Assembly: GCF_027531545.1 (NCBI RefSeq)
Contig: NZ_JAPZSC010000006.1
Coordinates: 372,001-436,000 of the forward strand
Length of the DNA stretch: 64,000 nucleotides
Direction: 5' to 3'
DNA from: Silanimonas sp.
GTDB lineage: Bacteria; Pseudomonadota; Gammaproteobacteria; Xanthomonadales; Xanthomonadaceae
A program made the position numbers and the translations under genes. The notes beneath the pieces were generated by a model that saw only the letters and a list, made by a program, of their open reading frames with translations, was not told the origin of the DNA and did not search any database. This document shows positions 9,557 through 17,140 of the stretch, piece by piece. Position 1 is the stretch's first letter; each line of letters begins with the position of its first letter.

Positions 9557-9942
9557 TCCGTCACCGTGGCGCGCACGCGCCGGGAAATGAAGGTGTTCGA
9601 GGCGAAGCTGCCGCGCTGGGCGACGGCCGTCAGCGTGTAGATGCGGTAGGTGTCGGGCGCTTCGTCGACTGCCGTCTCGGTGCAGCTCAATGCGACGGCG
9701 AAGCCTTCGATGTCGACGGTGAGTGGAAATGCGCCACAGCCGCTGCCGAGGCTGCGGGCGATGGCGATGTCCACGCCGCTCTGCGCCGCGAACAGCGCGC
9801 GACTGGCGTCGAGCGCCTGCACGGTGCTGCGATTGCGCGCACTCAGCGTCAGCACCGCCGCCAACACGATCAGCAGCGCGATCGCGATCACGAAGACCGC
9901 GGCGACCAGGCTGAAACCCCGTTGGTGGCGTGCGGCTCTCAT
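9553..9942 (-). CDS. mshP: MSHA biogenesis protein MshP (minor pseudopilin)
   Basis: A 129-residue type IV pilin-like protein. The N-terminus has a short basic leader and a prepilin cleavage site, QRG/FSLVAAVFVIAIALL, followed by a single hydrophobic helix. The residue at +5 after cleavage is Ala rather than the Glu found in the other pilins here; GspK-type tip pilins also lack that Glu. Position between mshO and mshQ, with ATGA overlaps on both sides, supports the MshP call. It probably sits in the pilus-initiating minor pilin complex at the inner membrane. Confidence 0.8.
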   Translation of the reverse strand: MRAARHQRGFSLVAAVFVIAIALLIVLAAVLTLSARNRSTVQALDASRALFAAQSGVDIAIARSLGSGCGAFPLTVDIEGFAVALSCTETAVDEAPDTYRIYTLTAVAQRGSFASNTFISRRVRATVTE

Positions 9943-10748
9943 GGGAGGTTCGGCAAGTGGACGGACTTGAGGAGGTTCACCGATTCACCGTCGCGGGTGA
10001 TGGCCAGGGACAGCGCGGCGAGGCCCTGTCGGCTCGCATTGCCCGCCTCGAAGCGGAAGCTGCACAGGCTCACGCCTTCCGCCAGCAGGGCCGAGCCGCC
10101 AACGGGCGGGACCACCATGGTCGTCGCGGGCGCATAGCCCGCGTGTCGGCGCAGCTGCCCATCACTGGCGCAGCGGTATTGCACCGCCTGGTCGACCACG
10201 TAGACGCGCTGCGAGGGGGATGGGAAGGGGAACTGGAAAGGCGCCGCGAGGTTGATGCGCGTGGTCGTGCTGCCGCTGCCAATCGTCGCGCGATTGTCAC
10301 CGGCCCAGGCGTTGGCCTGCGTGCCATTGGCCGTCAGGTTGTAGACCACGGCCCACTGGCCCGCGGCTGGTACCGCCGGCAGCGGCGCCAACAGGTCGAA
10401 CGAGGCGTCCGCCGAGGCGAAATCGAGTACGTCGCCCACGCCTTCGGCCGTTGGCGTGCCCCGGAGCCTCCCTCGATAGCGCCCCGCCATCGGCGCGACC
10501 AGCATCTCGATCGCCCGCCCGTCGACGCTGGTGCGGATGCTGTTCGGCAAAGCGAGCCGCAGGTCGCGGCTGATGCGCGCCATGGCCTGGTCGGCCGCAT
10601 CAGCCAACCGCGCACGACGCTGCACGTCGGCGCTGGCATCGATGGGCTGGCGGATCAGCGCCACCGACACCGTCGCGAGCACGCCGATCAGAACGATCAC
10701 GACGACCAGTTCGATCAGGCTGAATCCGGCGGCGAGGCGGGTCCGCAT
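9939..10748 (-). CDS. mshO: MSHA biogenesis protein MshO (minor prepilin)
   Basis: A 269-residue minor prepilin. The leader ends at Gly before FSLIELVVVIVLIGVLA, with the Glu at +5 that is needed for pilin assembly. The globular part begins with LADAADQAMARISRDLRLALPN, a pattern typical of MshO and PilW-like minor pilins. It starts at ATG 10748, 1 bp after the mshD stop, and its stop overlaps mshP by 4 nt. It is expected in the inner membrane as part of the complex that primes pilus assembly. Confidence 0.83.
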   Translation of the reverse strand: MRTRLAAGFSLIELVVVIVLIGVLATVSVALIRQPIDASADVQRRARLADAADQAMARISRDLRLALPNSIRTSVDGRAIEMLVAPMAGRYRGRLRGTPTAEGVGDVLDFASADASFDLLAPLPAVPAAGQWAVVYNLTANGTQANAWAGDNRATIGSGSTTTRINLAAPFQFPFPSPSQRVYVVDQAVQYRCASDGQLRRHAGYAPATTMVVPPVGGSALLAEGVSLCSFRFEAGNASRQGLAALSLAITRDGESVNLLKSVHLPNLP

Positions 10749-10749
10749 G

Positions 10750-11208
10750 TCAGTACTGTGCCTTCAAGGCCGCGAGGCGAACGTCGAAATCGCCATCGAT
10801 GTTCGTGACCCGCACTTCCACCCGCCGGGTCGTGGCGCCGCCCACCGTCGCGGCATTGCCGACGTCCATCGTCACCCGGTAGCGCGAAAGCCCCGCAATG
10901 GCCACGCCGGCGGAATCGGTCGGCGATGCCTCGGTGGCAAGGCAGGCGTAATCCCCGATGTCATCCCACAGGTCGCGGCTGGCCGCGCAATTCGGCGCGT
11001 CATTTTCGGGGTCGGCGTAAGCCTTTAGCATCGCTTCCTCGAGATAGCCCTCGGCGATGTACAGCGCCTGCGTCTGCAGCACCGGTGATGCGCTGCCGCC
11101 GCCGAGCGTGCCGACGAGGCCGGCGATCGCGGCGAAGGCGACGCCAAGGATGACGAGGGTCACCACCAGTTCGAGCAGGGTGAAACCGCGTTGGCGATCA
11201 GCGCACAT
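10750..11208 (-). CDS. mshD: MSHA biogenesis protein MshD (minor prepilin)
   Basis: A 152-residue prepilin with leader and cleavage site RG/FTLLELVVTLVILGVAF. After the hydrophobic helix comes QALYIAEGYLEEAMLKAY, a helix seen in MshD and in PilV/GspI-like minor pilins, then a small beta domain with two cysteines (APNCAAS and YACLAT) that may form a disulfide. It starts at ATG 11208 and overlaps the end of mshC by 11 bp, consistent with a shared transcript. Confidence 0.8.
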   Translation of the reverse strand: MCADRQRGFTLLELVVTLVILGVAFAAIAGLVGTLGGGSASPVLQTQALYIAEGYLEEAMLKAYADPENDAPNCAASRDLWDDIGDYACLATEASPTDSAGVAIAGLSRYRVTMDVGNAATVGGATTRRVEVRVTNIDGDFDVRLAALKAQY

Positions 11209-11680
11209 GGCCGGTGTCCGCCTCCACGATGATGCTGCGCCCGCCGACGATCGCCGTTCCGCCGTTCGGACTCGGCAGTCCCTGCGCGTTGAATGTGATG
11301 ACGAGGCCCTGCGTCACGGTGACACCCGCGGTCGCCGTGCCGCTGAAGGCGCCAGAGCCGCCGGGGTTCGGCACGTCCAAAGAGAATCCGCCCGCGGTTC
11401 CGCAACTCGTGTCCGTCCCGTCGCTGCGCCGACGCACCGCATAGCTGCTGGTCGCGCTGCTGACTTCGACCTGGATCTCGCAACCGGTCGCGACGGCCAG
11501 GCGCTGCCCGTAGCGGAAGGCGGTCGCCACCTGTTCTGCGAATGCCGCGCTGCGGAAGCTGCCTTCGCCCAGCCGAGGCAACACCACCACGGCCAAGGCG
11601 CCAAGGATGACGATGACGATCACCAGCTCCACCAGCGTGAAGCCGGCTTGGCTTGGGCGGGGGGGCAGGATGCGCTTCAT
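11198..11680 (-). CDS. mshC: MSHA pilin-like protein MshC
   Basis: A 160-residue prepilin with leader and cleavage site QAG/FTLVELVIVIVILGALA, followed by VVVLPRLGEGSFRSAAFAEQ and RYGQRLAVATGCEIQVEV. This resembles MshC and GspH/FimT-type minor pilins. It follows the two MshA/MshB-type pilin genes after a hairpin at 11710-11733, which would lower its expression relative to them. It overlaps mshD by 11 bp. Confidence 0.8.
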   Translation of the reverse strand: MKRILPPRPSQAGFTLVELVIVIVILGALAVVVLPRLGEGSFRSAAFAEQVATAFRYGQRLAVATGCEIQVEVSSATSSYAVRRRSDGTDTSCGTAGGFSLDVPNPGGSGAFSGTATAGVTVTQGLVITFNAQGLPSPNGGTAIVGGRSIIVEADTGHVR

Positions 11681-11709
11681 GCGGTCAGGCTTCGGCCCTG
11701 AACGACAAA

Positions 11710-11740
11710 GGGCGGCAGGTCACCCTGCCGCCCCCGTGCT
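11710..11740 (-). terminator. Hairpin (attenuating terminator) between pilin gene and minor-pilin genes
   Basis: The arms GGGCGGCAGG (11710-11719) and CCTGCCGCCC (11724-11733) form a perfect 10-bp stem with a 4-nt loop. On the minus strand the stem is followed by a short T-containing run (TTTGTCGTT), so it can act as a leaky intrinsic terminator between the mshA stop (11771) and mshC start (11680). It would let pilins be made in excess of the downstream minor pilins. Confidence 0.65.
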
Positions 11741-11770
11741 CGGACGCGTTCAGCCGGGGGCGGAACGCGA

Positions 11771-12169
11771 TCAGGTGCCCGCGCGGACCGCGGTGAACGT
11801 GCGGGTCGGCGTGGTGGTGCCGGTACGACGCAACTCGCAGGTCGTCAGCGTGCTGCCGTTGTTCGCCGCGATCGCCGTGTCGGCGACCACTTGGAAGTTG
11901 CCGAGGCCGCCGTTGACGACAAGCGAAGCGTCAGCGCAGCTGTCCACCGGCTCGCAGTCCGCGTCCGCTGCATTGTGGTTATTCACAGCGCAGCCGGCGT
12001 AGTTGATGTTCATCGCCGAGGTGATCGCGGACGCTGAAGCGGTCAGGGCCGCCTCCTGCGCGTCGTCCTCAAGGTTGACGAAGCGCGGGACCGCGATCGC
12101 CGCGAGCACGCCGAGGAGCACAATGACGATGACGAGTTCAATCAGGGTGAAGCCACTCTGGTTCTTCAT
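11771..12169 (-). CDS. mshA: MSHA major pilin-type prepilin (MshA-like)
   Basis: A 132-residue type IV prepilin. It has a six-residue leader (MKNQSG) cut before FTLIELVIVIVLLGVLAAIA, with Glu at +5, then VPRFVNLEDDAQEAALTA as in MshA pilins. The mature domain has four cysteines (AGCAV, ADCEP, DSCAD, TTCEL), likely two disulfides. It is the second of two adjacent pilin genes and lies just before the hairpin at 11710. By order relative to the Vibrio locus (B then A) this is the MshA position. Which of the two is the more abundant subunit cannot be read from sequence. Confidence 0.82.
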   Translation of the reverse strand: MKNQSGFTLIELVIVIVLLGVLAAIAVPRFVNLEDDAQEAALTASASAITSAMNINYAGCAVNNHNAADADCEPVDSCADASLVVNGGLGNFQVVADTAIAANNGSTLTTCELRRTGTTTPTRTFTAVRAGT

Positions 12170-12183
12170 GGAATGCTCCAGGC

Positions 12184-12651
12184 TCAGCAGCCGGTGATAT
12201 CACGCGTGATCGTAGGCGAAATGCCCGCCGCGTTGGGAGACACGTACGTCACAGAACAGGTGGTGATGCCGTCGAGGCGGATCGATACGGTGGACCCACC
12301 CGCAGCGCCGCCACCCGTAAAGTTGTAGCGGAGCGAGAGGTTGTCGAACAGCAGTCCGAGATCGGCCTGTTCGGCCTGCGGGTAACCGAAATTGGTGCCG
12401 ATGACATCACCGGGGCCGGTGCCGTCGATATCCACGGAATCGGTCGCGTTGTCGGATTCACCGATGGCCGCCGACTTGGCGTAGATAATGTTCGAACCCG
12501 AGCGCACCGAGTTGAAAAGGGAATCGATGACGGCAATCCGTGCCTCGCGCTGCAACGAAATGAAGCGGGGCACAGCCAACGCCGCCAGGATGCCCAGCAC
12601 GACGATGACGATGACGAGCTCGATGAGGGTGAAGCCGGACTGGCGACGCAT
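12184..12651 (-). CDS. mshB: MSHA pilin-type prepilin (MshB/MshA-like)
   Basis: A 155-residue prepilin with a short leader (MRRQSG) cut before FTLIELVIVIVVLGILAALA and followed by VPRFISLQREARIAVIDSL. The C-terminal region has a cysteine pair (TTCSV and a terminal GC), the D-region disulfide typical of type IV pilins. It lies first after a gene-free leader of 139 bp that holds a candidate promoter and an inverted repeat, and 14 bp before the next pilin gene. Position between the mshF-like and mshA genes gives the MshB call; it may equally be a second major pilin. Confidence 0.78.
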   Translation of the reverse strand: MRRQSGFTLIELVIVIVVLGILAALAVPRFISLQREARIAVIDSLFNSVRSGSNIIYAKSAAIGESDNATDSVDIDGTGPGDVIGTNFGYPQAEQADLGLLFDNLSLRYNFTGGGAAGGSTVSIRLDGITTCSVTYVSPNAAGISPTITRDITGC

Positions 12652-12712
12652 GGACGGAACCCTGTCGTTGGTGGAGGGATACGACGCAGCTTAGACGCTT
12701 CGTCATGAAGGG

Positions 12713-12748
12713 ACTATACGCCCTTGATTTACTTGGAAGAATCAAGGG
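12713..12748 (-). promoter_or_regulatory. Inverted repeat and candidate -10 upstream of the pilin genes
   Basis: The 139-bp gap before the pilin genes holds a perfect 9-bp inverted repeat, CCCTTGATT (12721-12729) and AATCAAGGG (12740-12748), with a 10-bp spacer. On the minus strand TATAGT (12718-12713) lies just downstream and is a good -10 hexamer, about 62 bp before the first pilin ATG. No convincing -35 is spaced correctly, so activation by a protein bound at the repeat is plausible. The repeat is not followed by T, so it is a poor terminator. Confidence 0.45.
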
Positions 12749-12790
12749 TTCCGTGAATTGCGGTGAACGATTCCAGCCCGCGCCCTCCGT

Positions 12791-13306
12791 TCAGGGGGGC
12801 TGCCCGGAAGGCGCGGTGCGAACCAGCAGCAAATCGCGGGCGAGCCCCGGCGTCGTAGTTCCGGCGCCGTCCCGGTAGACCTCGACGCGCCAGCGCCGGT
12901 CGCCGCCCTCCAGCCAGGTGACGCGATACACCAGTTCGCCGCGCGCGCCGTCGAAGCTCCAGCGATCCTCCGCCCAGGCAGGCAGCGGGCCGGCTGGACG
13001 CTCCGCGGACGGTACGGCCGCCAGCCGGTCCTGGGCCCAGCCACGGGGATCGCTGCCGGCGCGGCGCTCCAGCCCGCCCATGCCCTCCTCGGCCACCACC
13101 CGCTTGCCCTCGAGCCAGACGAGGTTCTCGAGGTTCTTCTCGGCGAGCTCGAGGGCCATGCGCTCGCCTTCGGCAAGGATGTCGCGACCAGCACGGAACA
13201 GCAGGGTCAGCAGCACCACGACGATCAGCAGGCTCACGGCGCGGTTCACGTGCCGCAGCCAACCTGCGTTGGTCGTGGCGAGGGCCGGCCATTCCGCGCG
13301 CTTCAC
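12791..13306 (-). CDS. mshF: MshF-like membrane-anchored MSHA protein
   Basis: A 171-residue protein with one N-terminal membrane helix (residues about 24-40, AVSLLIVVVLLTLLFRAG), a Glu/Arg-rich helix (LAEKNLENLVWLEGKRVV), and a small C-terminal beta-rich part. Sequence alone does not identify it. It lies between mshG and the first pilin gene, exactly where mshF sits in Vibrio, and 10 bp from mshG. It starts at GTG 13306. It is probably a bitopic inner-membrane component of the pilus machine; the name is by synteny. Confidence 0.6.
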   Translation of the reverse strand: MKRAEWPALATTNAGWLRHVNRAVSLLIVVVLLTLLFRAGRDILAEGERMALELAEKNLENLVWLEGKRVVAEEGMGGLERRAGSDPRGWAQDRLAAVPSAERPAGPLPAWAEDRWSFDGARGELVYRVTWLEGGDRRWRVEVYRDGAGTTTPGLARDLLLVRTAPSGQPP

Positions 13307-13316
13307 GCCATCCGCC

Positions 13317-14540
13317 TCACTGCCGGGCCAGCTTGACGAGGTCCCACATCGGCAGCAGCACGCCGAGGGCGAGGACGAAGACGACGCCAGCGACGACCAC
13401 CGTGAGGATAGGCTGCAGGAGGTCGTTCAGGTTGCGCACGTCGTAGTCGACCTCGCGCTCGTAGAAGTCCGCCACCTCGACCAGCATCTCGTCGATCTGG
13501 CCGGTTTCCTCGCCGACGGTGAGCATCTGCAGGACGAGCGGCGTGAAGCACTGCTGCATCGCCGCCGCGCGCGTCAGGCTTTCGCCACGCTCGATCGCTG
13601 AACGCATGCCGAGCAGCTGCTTGGCGATCACATCGTTCTCCACGGCCAGCGACACCACGGCCAGGGCCTGCAACACCGGCACGCCGGAGCGCGTGGCCAT
13701 CGCGAACGCCCGCGCGAAGCGGGCCAAGGTGGCGCGGAGCACGATGTTGCCGATGATCGGCATCTTCAACAGCAGCCCATGCCATAGCAGCCGACCCTCA
13801 TCGGTCTGGACGTAACGGCGCAGCCACCAAGCCCCGCCGCCCATCGCGCCGAGCACCAGCCACCACCATGCCGCGAAGAAGTTCGACGTGCCGATGATGA
13901 TGCGCGTCGGCAGCGGAAGCTCGACGTTGAAGGAGCCGTACAACTTGGCGAATTCCGGAATCACGAAGGCCATGATCACGAACACCGCGAGCGCCACGAA
14001 AACCAGAACGATCACCGGGTAGCGGACGGCGGTCTTCACCTGTTCCACCACCTTCTGCTCGCGCTCGAGGTGCTGGTTCAAGCGCAGGAACGCCTCGTCG
14101 ATGCGGCCGCTCTCCTCGCCGACGCGGACGATGGCCGTCAGCAGCGGGCCGAAGATCTTCGGGTGACGGGACATCGCCGTGGCCATGTCGCGACCGGCCT
14201 CGAGCTCCTCGAGCATCGACAGCAGCGTCTTCCCCAACGTGGCGTTGCGCGAGGTCGTGGACAGTCGGCGCAGCGCCTGCGTGATCGGCACGCCGGCGCG
14301 GGCCAGCGCGTACATCTGCCGGGTGAACAGGATCAGGTCGACCCGGCTCGGCAGGTTGAAGCCGAGCGAGGCCATGAACTGCTCGCCAAGCGGCTCCTGG
14401 TTGCCGGTTTCGACGATCTCCAGCGGCACCATGCCACTGCTTCCCAGCTGGCGGGCGACGGCTTCGCTGGACAGGCCCTCCATCGAGCCGCTGACCGCCT
14501 TGCCCTGGGCATCGCGCGCCTTGTACTGGAAGCTGGGCAT
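13317..14540 (-). CDS. mshG: MSHA inner-membrane platform protein MshG (GspF/PilC family)
   Basis: A 407-residue polytopic protein of the GspF/PilC family. It begins MPSFQYKARDAQGK, as family members do, and has two T2SSF domains (about residues 70-195 and 270-395), with FTRQMYALARAGVPI in the first and FARAFAMATRSGVPVLQAL in the second, plus three membrane helices. The platform protein couples the motor ATPase MshE to pilin polymerisation. It starts 3 bp after the mshE stop, consistent with one transcript. Confidence 0.92.
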   Translation of the reverse strand: MPSFQYKARDAQGKAVSGSMEGLSSEAVARQLGSSGMVPLEIVETGNQEPLGEQFMASLGFNLPSRVDLILFTRQMYALARAGVPITQALRRLSTTSRNATLGKTLLSMLEELEAGRDMATAMSRHPKIFGPLLTAIVRVGEESGRIDEAFLRLNQHLEREQKVVEQVKTAVRYPVIVLVFVALAVFVIMAFVIPEFAKLYGSFNVELPLPTRIIIGTSNFFAAWWWLVLGAMGGGAWWLRRYVQTDEGRLLWHGLLLKMPIIGNIVLRATLARFARAFAMATRSGVPVLQALAVVSLAVENDVIAKQLLGMRSAIERGESLTRAAAMQQCFTPLVLQMLTVGEETGQIDEMLVEVADFYEREVDYDVRNLNDLLQPILTVVVAGVVFVLALGVLLPMWDLVKLARQ

Positions 14541-14543
14541 GCG

Positions 14544-16277
14544 TCAGTGCGCCCCGTCCGGCGCGATCTCGCCGCCAACGCGCTTCGCTTCCTCGATCGT
14601 GGACAGACCATCGAGGGCGTAATCCAACGCCGCATCGGCGAGGGGACGGTACAGCGGCGCCCTCATGGCGGCTTCGACGAAATCATGCTGGCGCCCAAGG
14701 CGCAGGGCGTTGAGCATTTCGAGCGTCGGCTCGAGGTACTCGTAAACGCCGATGCGCCCGCGGTAGCCCGTTCCGTTGCAGTGCTGGCAGCCACGCCCGC
14801 GGCGCAGCCGGTCGGTCGATGCCCCCGGGCGGATCGCGGCGAGCCATGCAAGGTCGTTGGCGTCGGCCAAGTGCCTCTCGCCGCAACTTTCGCAGACACG
14901 GCGGATCAGGCGCTGGGCGATGATCACGCGCAGCGAGGCGGCGAGCAGGTAACCCGGCGCCCCCATGTCGAGCAGGCGGTCGGCCGTACCCACGGCGTCG
15001 TTGGTGTGCAGCGTCGACAGCACGAGGTGGCCGGTCATGGCGGCGCGCAGGCCGATCTCGGCCGTCTCCTGGTCGCGCATTTCGCCGACGAGGATGATGT
15101 CCGGGTCCTGGCGCAGGGCCGAGCGCAGCACGGCGGCGAAGTCGAGGCCGATCTTGGCGTTGACCTGCACCTGGCTGATGCGCGGAAGCCGGTACTCCAC
15201 CGGGTCCTCGACCGTGATGACTTTCTTCTCGGGCCGGTTCAGCGAGTTGAGTGCGGCGTACAGCGAGGTGGTCTTGCCGGAGCCCGTCGGGCCGGTGACC
15301 AGGATGATGCCGCTGGGCGAATGCAGCACGTTGCGGAAGCGCGCCAGCATCGGCGCCGGCATGCCGAGGTAATCGAGGTCGAGCATCGCGCCGCTCTGGT
15401 CGAGCAAGCGCATGACCACCGACTCGCCGTGCTGCACCGGCATGGTCGAGACGCGCACGTCGATCCCCTTGCCGCGCACGCTGATCTGGAAGCGGCCGTC
15501 CTGCGGCATGCGCTTCTCGGAGATGTTCAAACCCGCCATCAGCTTCAGGCGCAGCACCAGCGCCGAGGCGATCTGCCGCTCGCGGATGATCTGTTCGTTG
15601 AGCACGCCGTCGACGCGCTGGCGCAGGCGAAGGCAGTCGGTGTCGGGTTCGATGTGGATATCCGAGGCACCGGCCTGCACGGCGTCGACGAACAGGGACT
15701 GCAGCAGCTTGACCACGGGCGCGTCGGCCGCGTCTTCGCCGAGCCCCAGCTGCGAGACGTCGAGCGCGGCGTCGTTGCTGACCTCTTCAGACAGCTCCTG
15801 CGCCAGCGAGCTGATCTCCTCGGTGCGCCGGTAGACCGTATCGAAGGTGCGCAGCACGTCGTCCTCGCGCACCAGCGCGAGGCGGATCTCCTTGCCGCCC
15901 AGCACGCGGGCCAGCTCGTCGTAGGCGAAGAGGTCGGTGGGATCGGCCATGCCGACGACGAAGCCACCACCCTCCTCCCTCAGCACGATGCTGCGGAAGC
16001 GGCGCGCGAGCGTCTCCGGCAGCTTGCGCACCAGCGCCGGCTCGAAGCGGTAGCTGCGCAGGTCGATCAACGGGATGGCGAGCTGCCGCGAGAGCAGCTG
16101 CAGCATGTCGTTCTCGCTGACCATGCCGAGGTCGATCAGCGTGCGGCCGAGCTTCGAGCCGAGCTTCCGCTGCTCGGAAAGCGCGTGCTGCAGCTGTTCG
16201 GCCGTGATGAGGCCGTTCTCGACCAGCAGGTCGCCGATGCGGATCTTCCTCACAGCGGCACTGGGTAGCGTGGACAT
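14544..16277 (-). CDS. mshE: MSHA extension ATPase MshE (GspE/PilB family)
   Basis: A 577-residue secretion ATPase that powers pilus extension. The N-terminus has two MshEN-type motifs (IRIGDLLVENGLITAEQL and KLGRTLIDLGMVSENDML), the type that binds c-di-GMP in Vibrio MshE. The motor domain has Walker A GPTGSGKT at about residue 329, EDPVEYRLP, and the Walker B/Asp box DPDIILVGEMRD. A zinc-type tetracysteine follows (CESCGE and GCQHCNGTGYRGR). ATG 16277 is chosen: the 54 upstream in-frame residues are low-complexity and overlap mshN. Confidence 0.92.
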   Translation of the reverse strand: MSTLPSAAVRKIRIGDLLVENGLITAEQLQHALSEQRKLGSKLGRTLIDLGMVSENDMLQLLSRQLAIPLIDLRSYRFEPALVRKLPETLARRFRSIVLREEGGGFVVGMADPTDLFAYDELARVLGGKEIRLALVREDDVLRTFDTVYRRTEEISSLAQELSEEVSNDAALDVSQLGLGEDAADAPVVKLLQSLFVDAVQAGASDIHIEPDTDCLRLRQRVDGVLNEQIIRERQIASALVLRLKLMAGLNISEKRMPQDGRFQISVRGKGIDVRVSTMPVQHGESVVMRLLDQSGAMLDLDYLGMPAPMLARFRNVLHSPSGIILVTGPTGSGKTTSLYAALNSLNRPEKKVITVEDPVEYRLPRISQVQVNAKIGLDFAAVLRSALRQDPDIILVGEMRDQETAEIGLRAAMTGHLVLSTLHTNDAVGTADRLLDMGAPGYLLAASLRVIIAQRLIRRVCESCGERHLADANDLAWLAAIRPGASTDRLRRGRGCQHCNGTGYRGRIGVYEYLEPTLEMLNALRLGRQHDFVEAAMRAPLYRPLADAALDYALDGLSTIEEAKRVGGEIAPDGAH

Positions 16278-16279
16278 GG

Positions 16280-17140
16280 TCACCTCGATGGTTCGCCGGC
16301 GGAGAGAGCCTCGACCCGCTCGCCAAGATAGTCTGCCAAAGCCGGATCGAGCGGGCCGCGGCGCTGCGCCTCGCGGAACGCCGACAGCGCTTCGTCGCCG
16401 CGACCGCTCGCGTCCAGCGAAATGCCCAGCCCCGCCCACCAGGCCCCGACATCGGGCTCGCCCCGCAGGGCACGTCGATAGGCCTGCTCGGCCTCCGCGT
16501 GGCGTCCGAGCTGCTGCAGCGCAGCAGCCTCGAGGGCGGCGCGTTCGGCACCCACCTCGGGCTGTGCGGCCAACGCGGCCAGAGCCGCCTCGGCGCGGCC
16601 TTCAGCCAGCGCGCTTCGCGCGGCATCGAGCGGATCAACCGCCGTCGCAACGCGCTCGATCGTGGCACGAGCGGCGGGTGCTGGTGCCGGCGGCGGCACG
16701 GGCTCAGGTTGCGGGTCTGCTGCGACCGCCGTTGGACGTCCTGGCAAGGCAACTGGCGGTGCCGGCGCCGGGGCCGGGGCTGGCACCGGGACGACGTTCG
16801 CCGCCTGCGGCGCCGCCGGAGCGACAGCCACGGCTTCCGCTGCAACCACGGCCTCGATCTCGGCGACAGGCTCTGCCAGCGCCGGGGCCGGGGCGTCGCC
16901 GGGGGTTCCGGCCTCGTCGATACGCTCGATGGCCTGCCACCGGTTCGCCACCAGAAGCACCACGGTGACCGCGAGCCCGACGGTCACGGCCGCCACCCAC
17001 CACCAGAGACGTCGCGAGCGCCGTGGCGAGACGTGGTGGCCCACGGGCTGCCCCGCCGAAGCCATCGCGGCACGACGCGATGCGGCATCGCCCTGCCCGC
17101 GCGCGTCGAGGTCGCGCAGCATCTGGTTGATCACGCTCAT
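16280..17140 (-). CDS. mshN: MSHA biogenesis protein MshN-like (TPR protein)
   Basis: A 286-residue bitopic inner-membrane protein. It starts MSVINQMLRDLDARG, a recognisable start for MshN-type proteins, then has one membrane helix (about residues 45-63), a long Pro/Ala-rich periplasmic linker, and C-terminal TPR-like helices (ERAALEAAALQQLGRHAEAE). The TPR part probably binds other pilus components. ATG 17140 overlaps the mshM stop by 4 nt. The stop lies 2 bp before the mshE start. Confidence 0.75.
   Translation of the reverse strand: MSVINQMLRDLDARGQGDAASRRAAMASAGQPVGHHVSPRRSRRLWWWVAAVTVGLAVTVVLLVANRWQAIERIDEAGTPGDAPAPALAEPVAEIEAVVAAEAVAVAPAAPQAANVVPVPAPAPAPAPPVALPGRPTAVAADPQPEPVPPPAPAPAARATIERVATAVDPLDAARSALAEGRAEAALAALAAQPEVGAERAALEAAALQQLGRHAEAEQAYRRALRGEPDVGAWWAGLGISLDASGRGDEALSAFREAQRRGPLDPALADYLGERVEALSAGEPSR

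Noticed and set aside
8063-9640. A 525-codon plus-strand frame antisense to mshQ
   Set aside because: It has no signal or domain pattern, while the minus frame has a signal peptide and MshQ features.
12721-12748. The inverted repeat before the pilin genes as a terminator of mshF
   Set aside because: Neither strand has a T run after the repeat, and the arms are A/T-rich, so it is better read as an operator.
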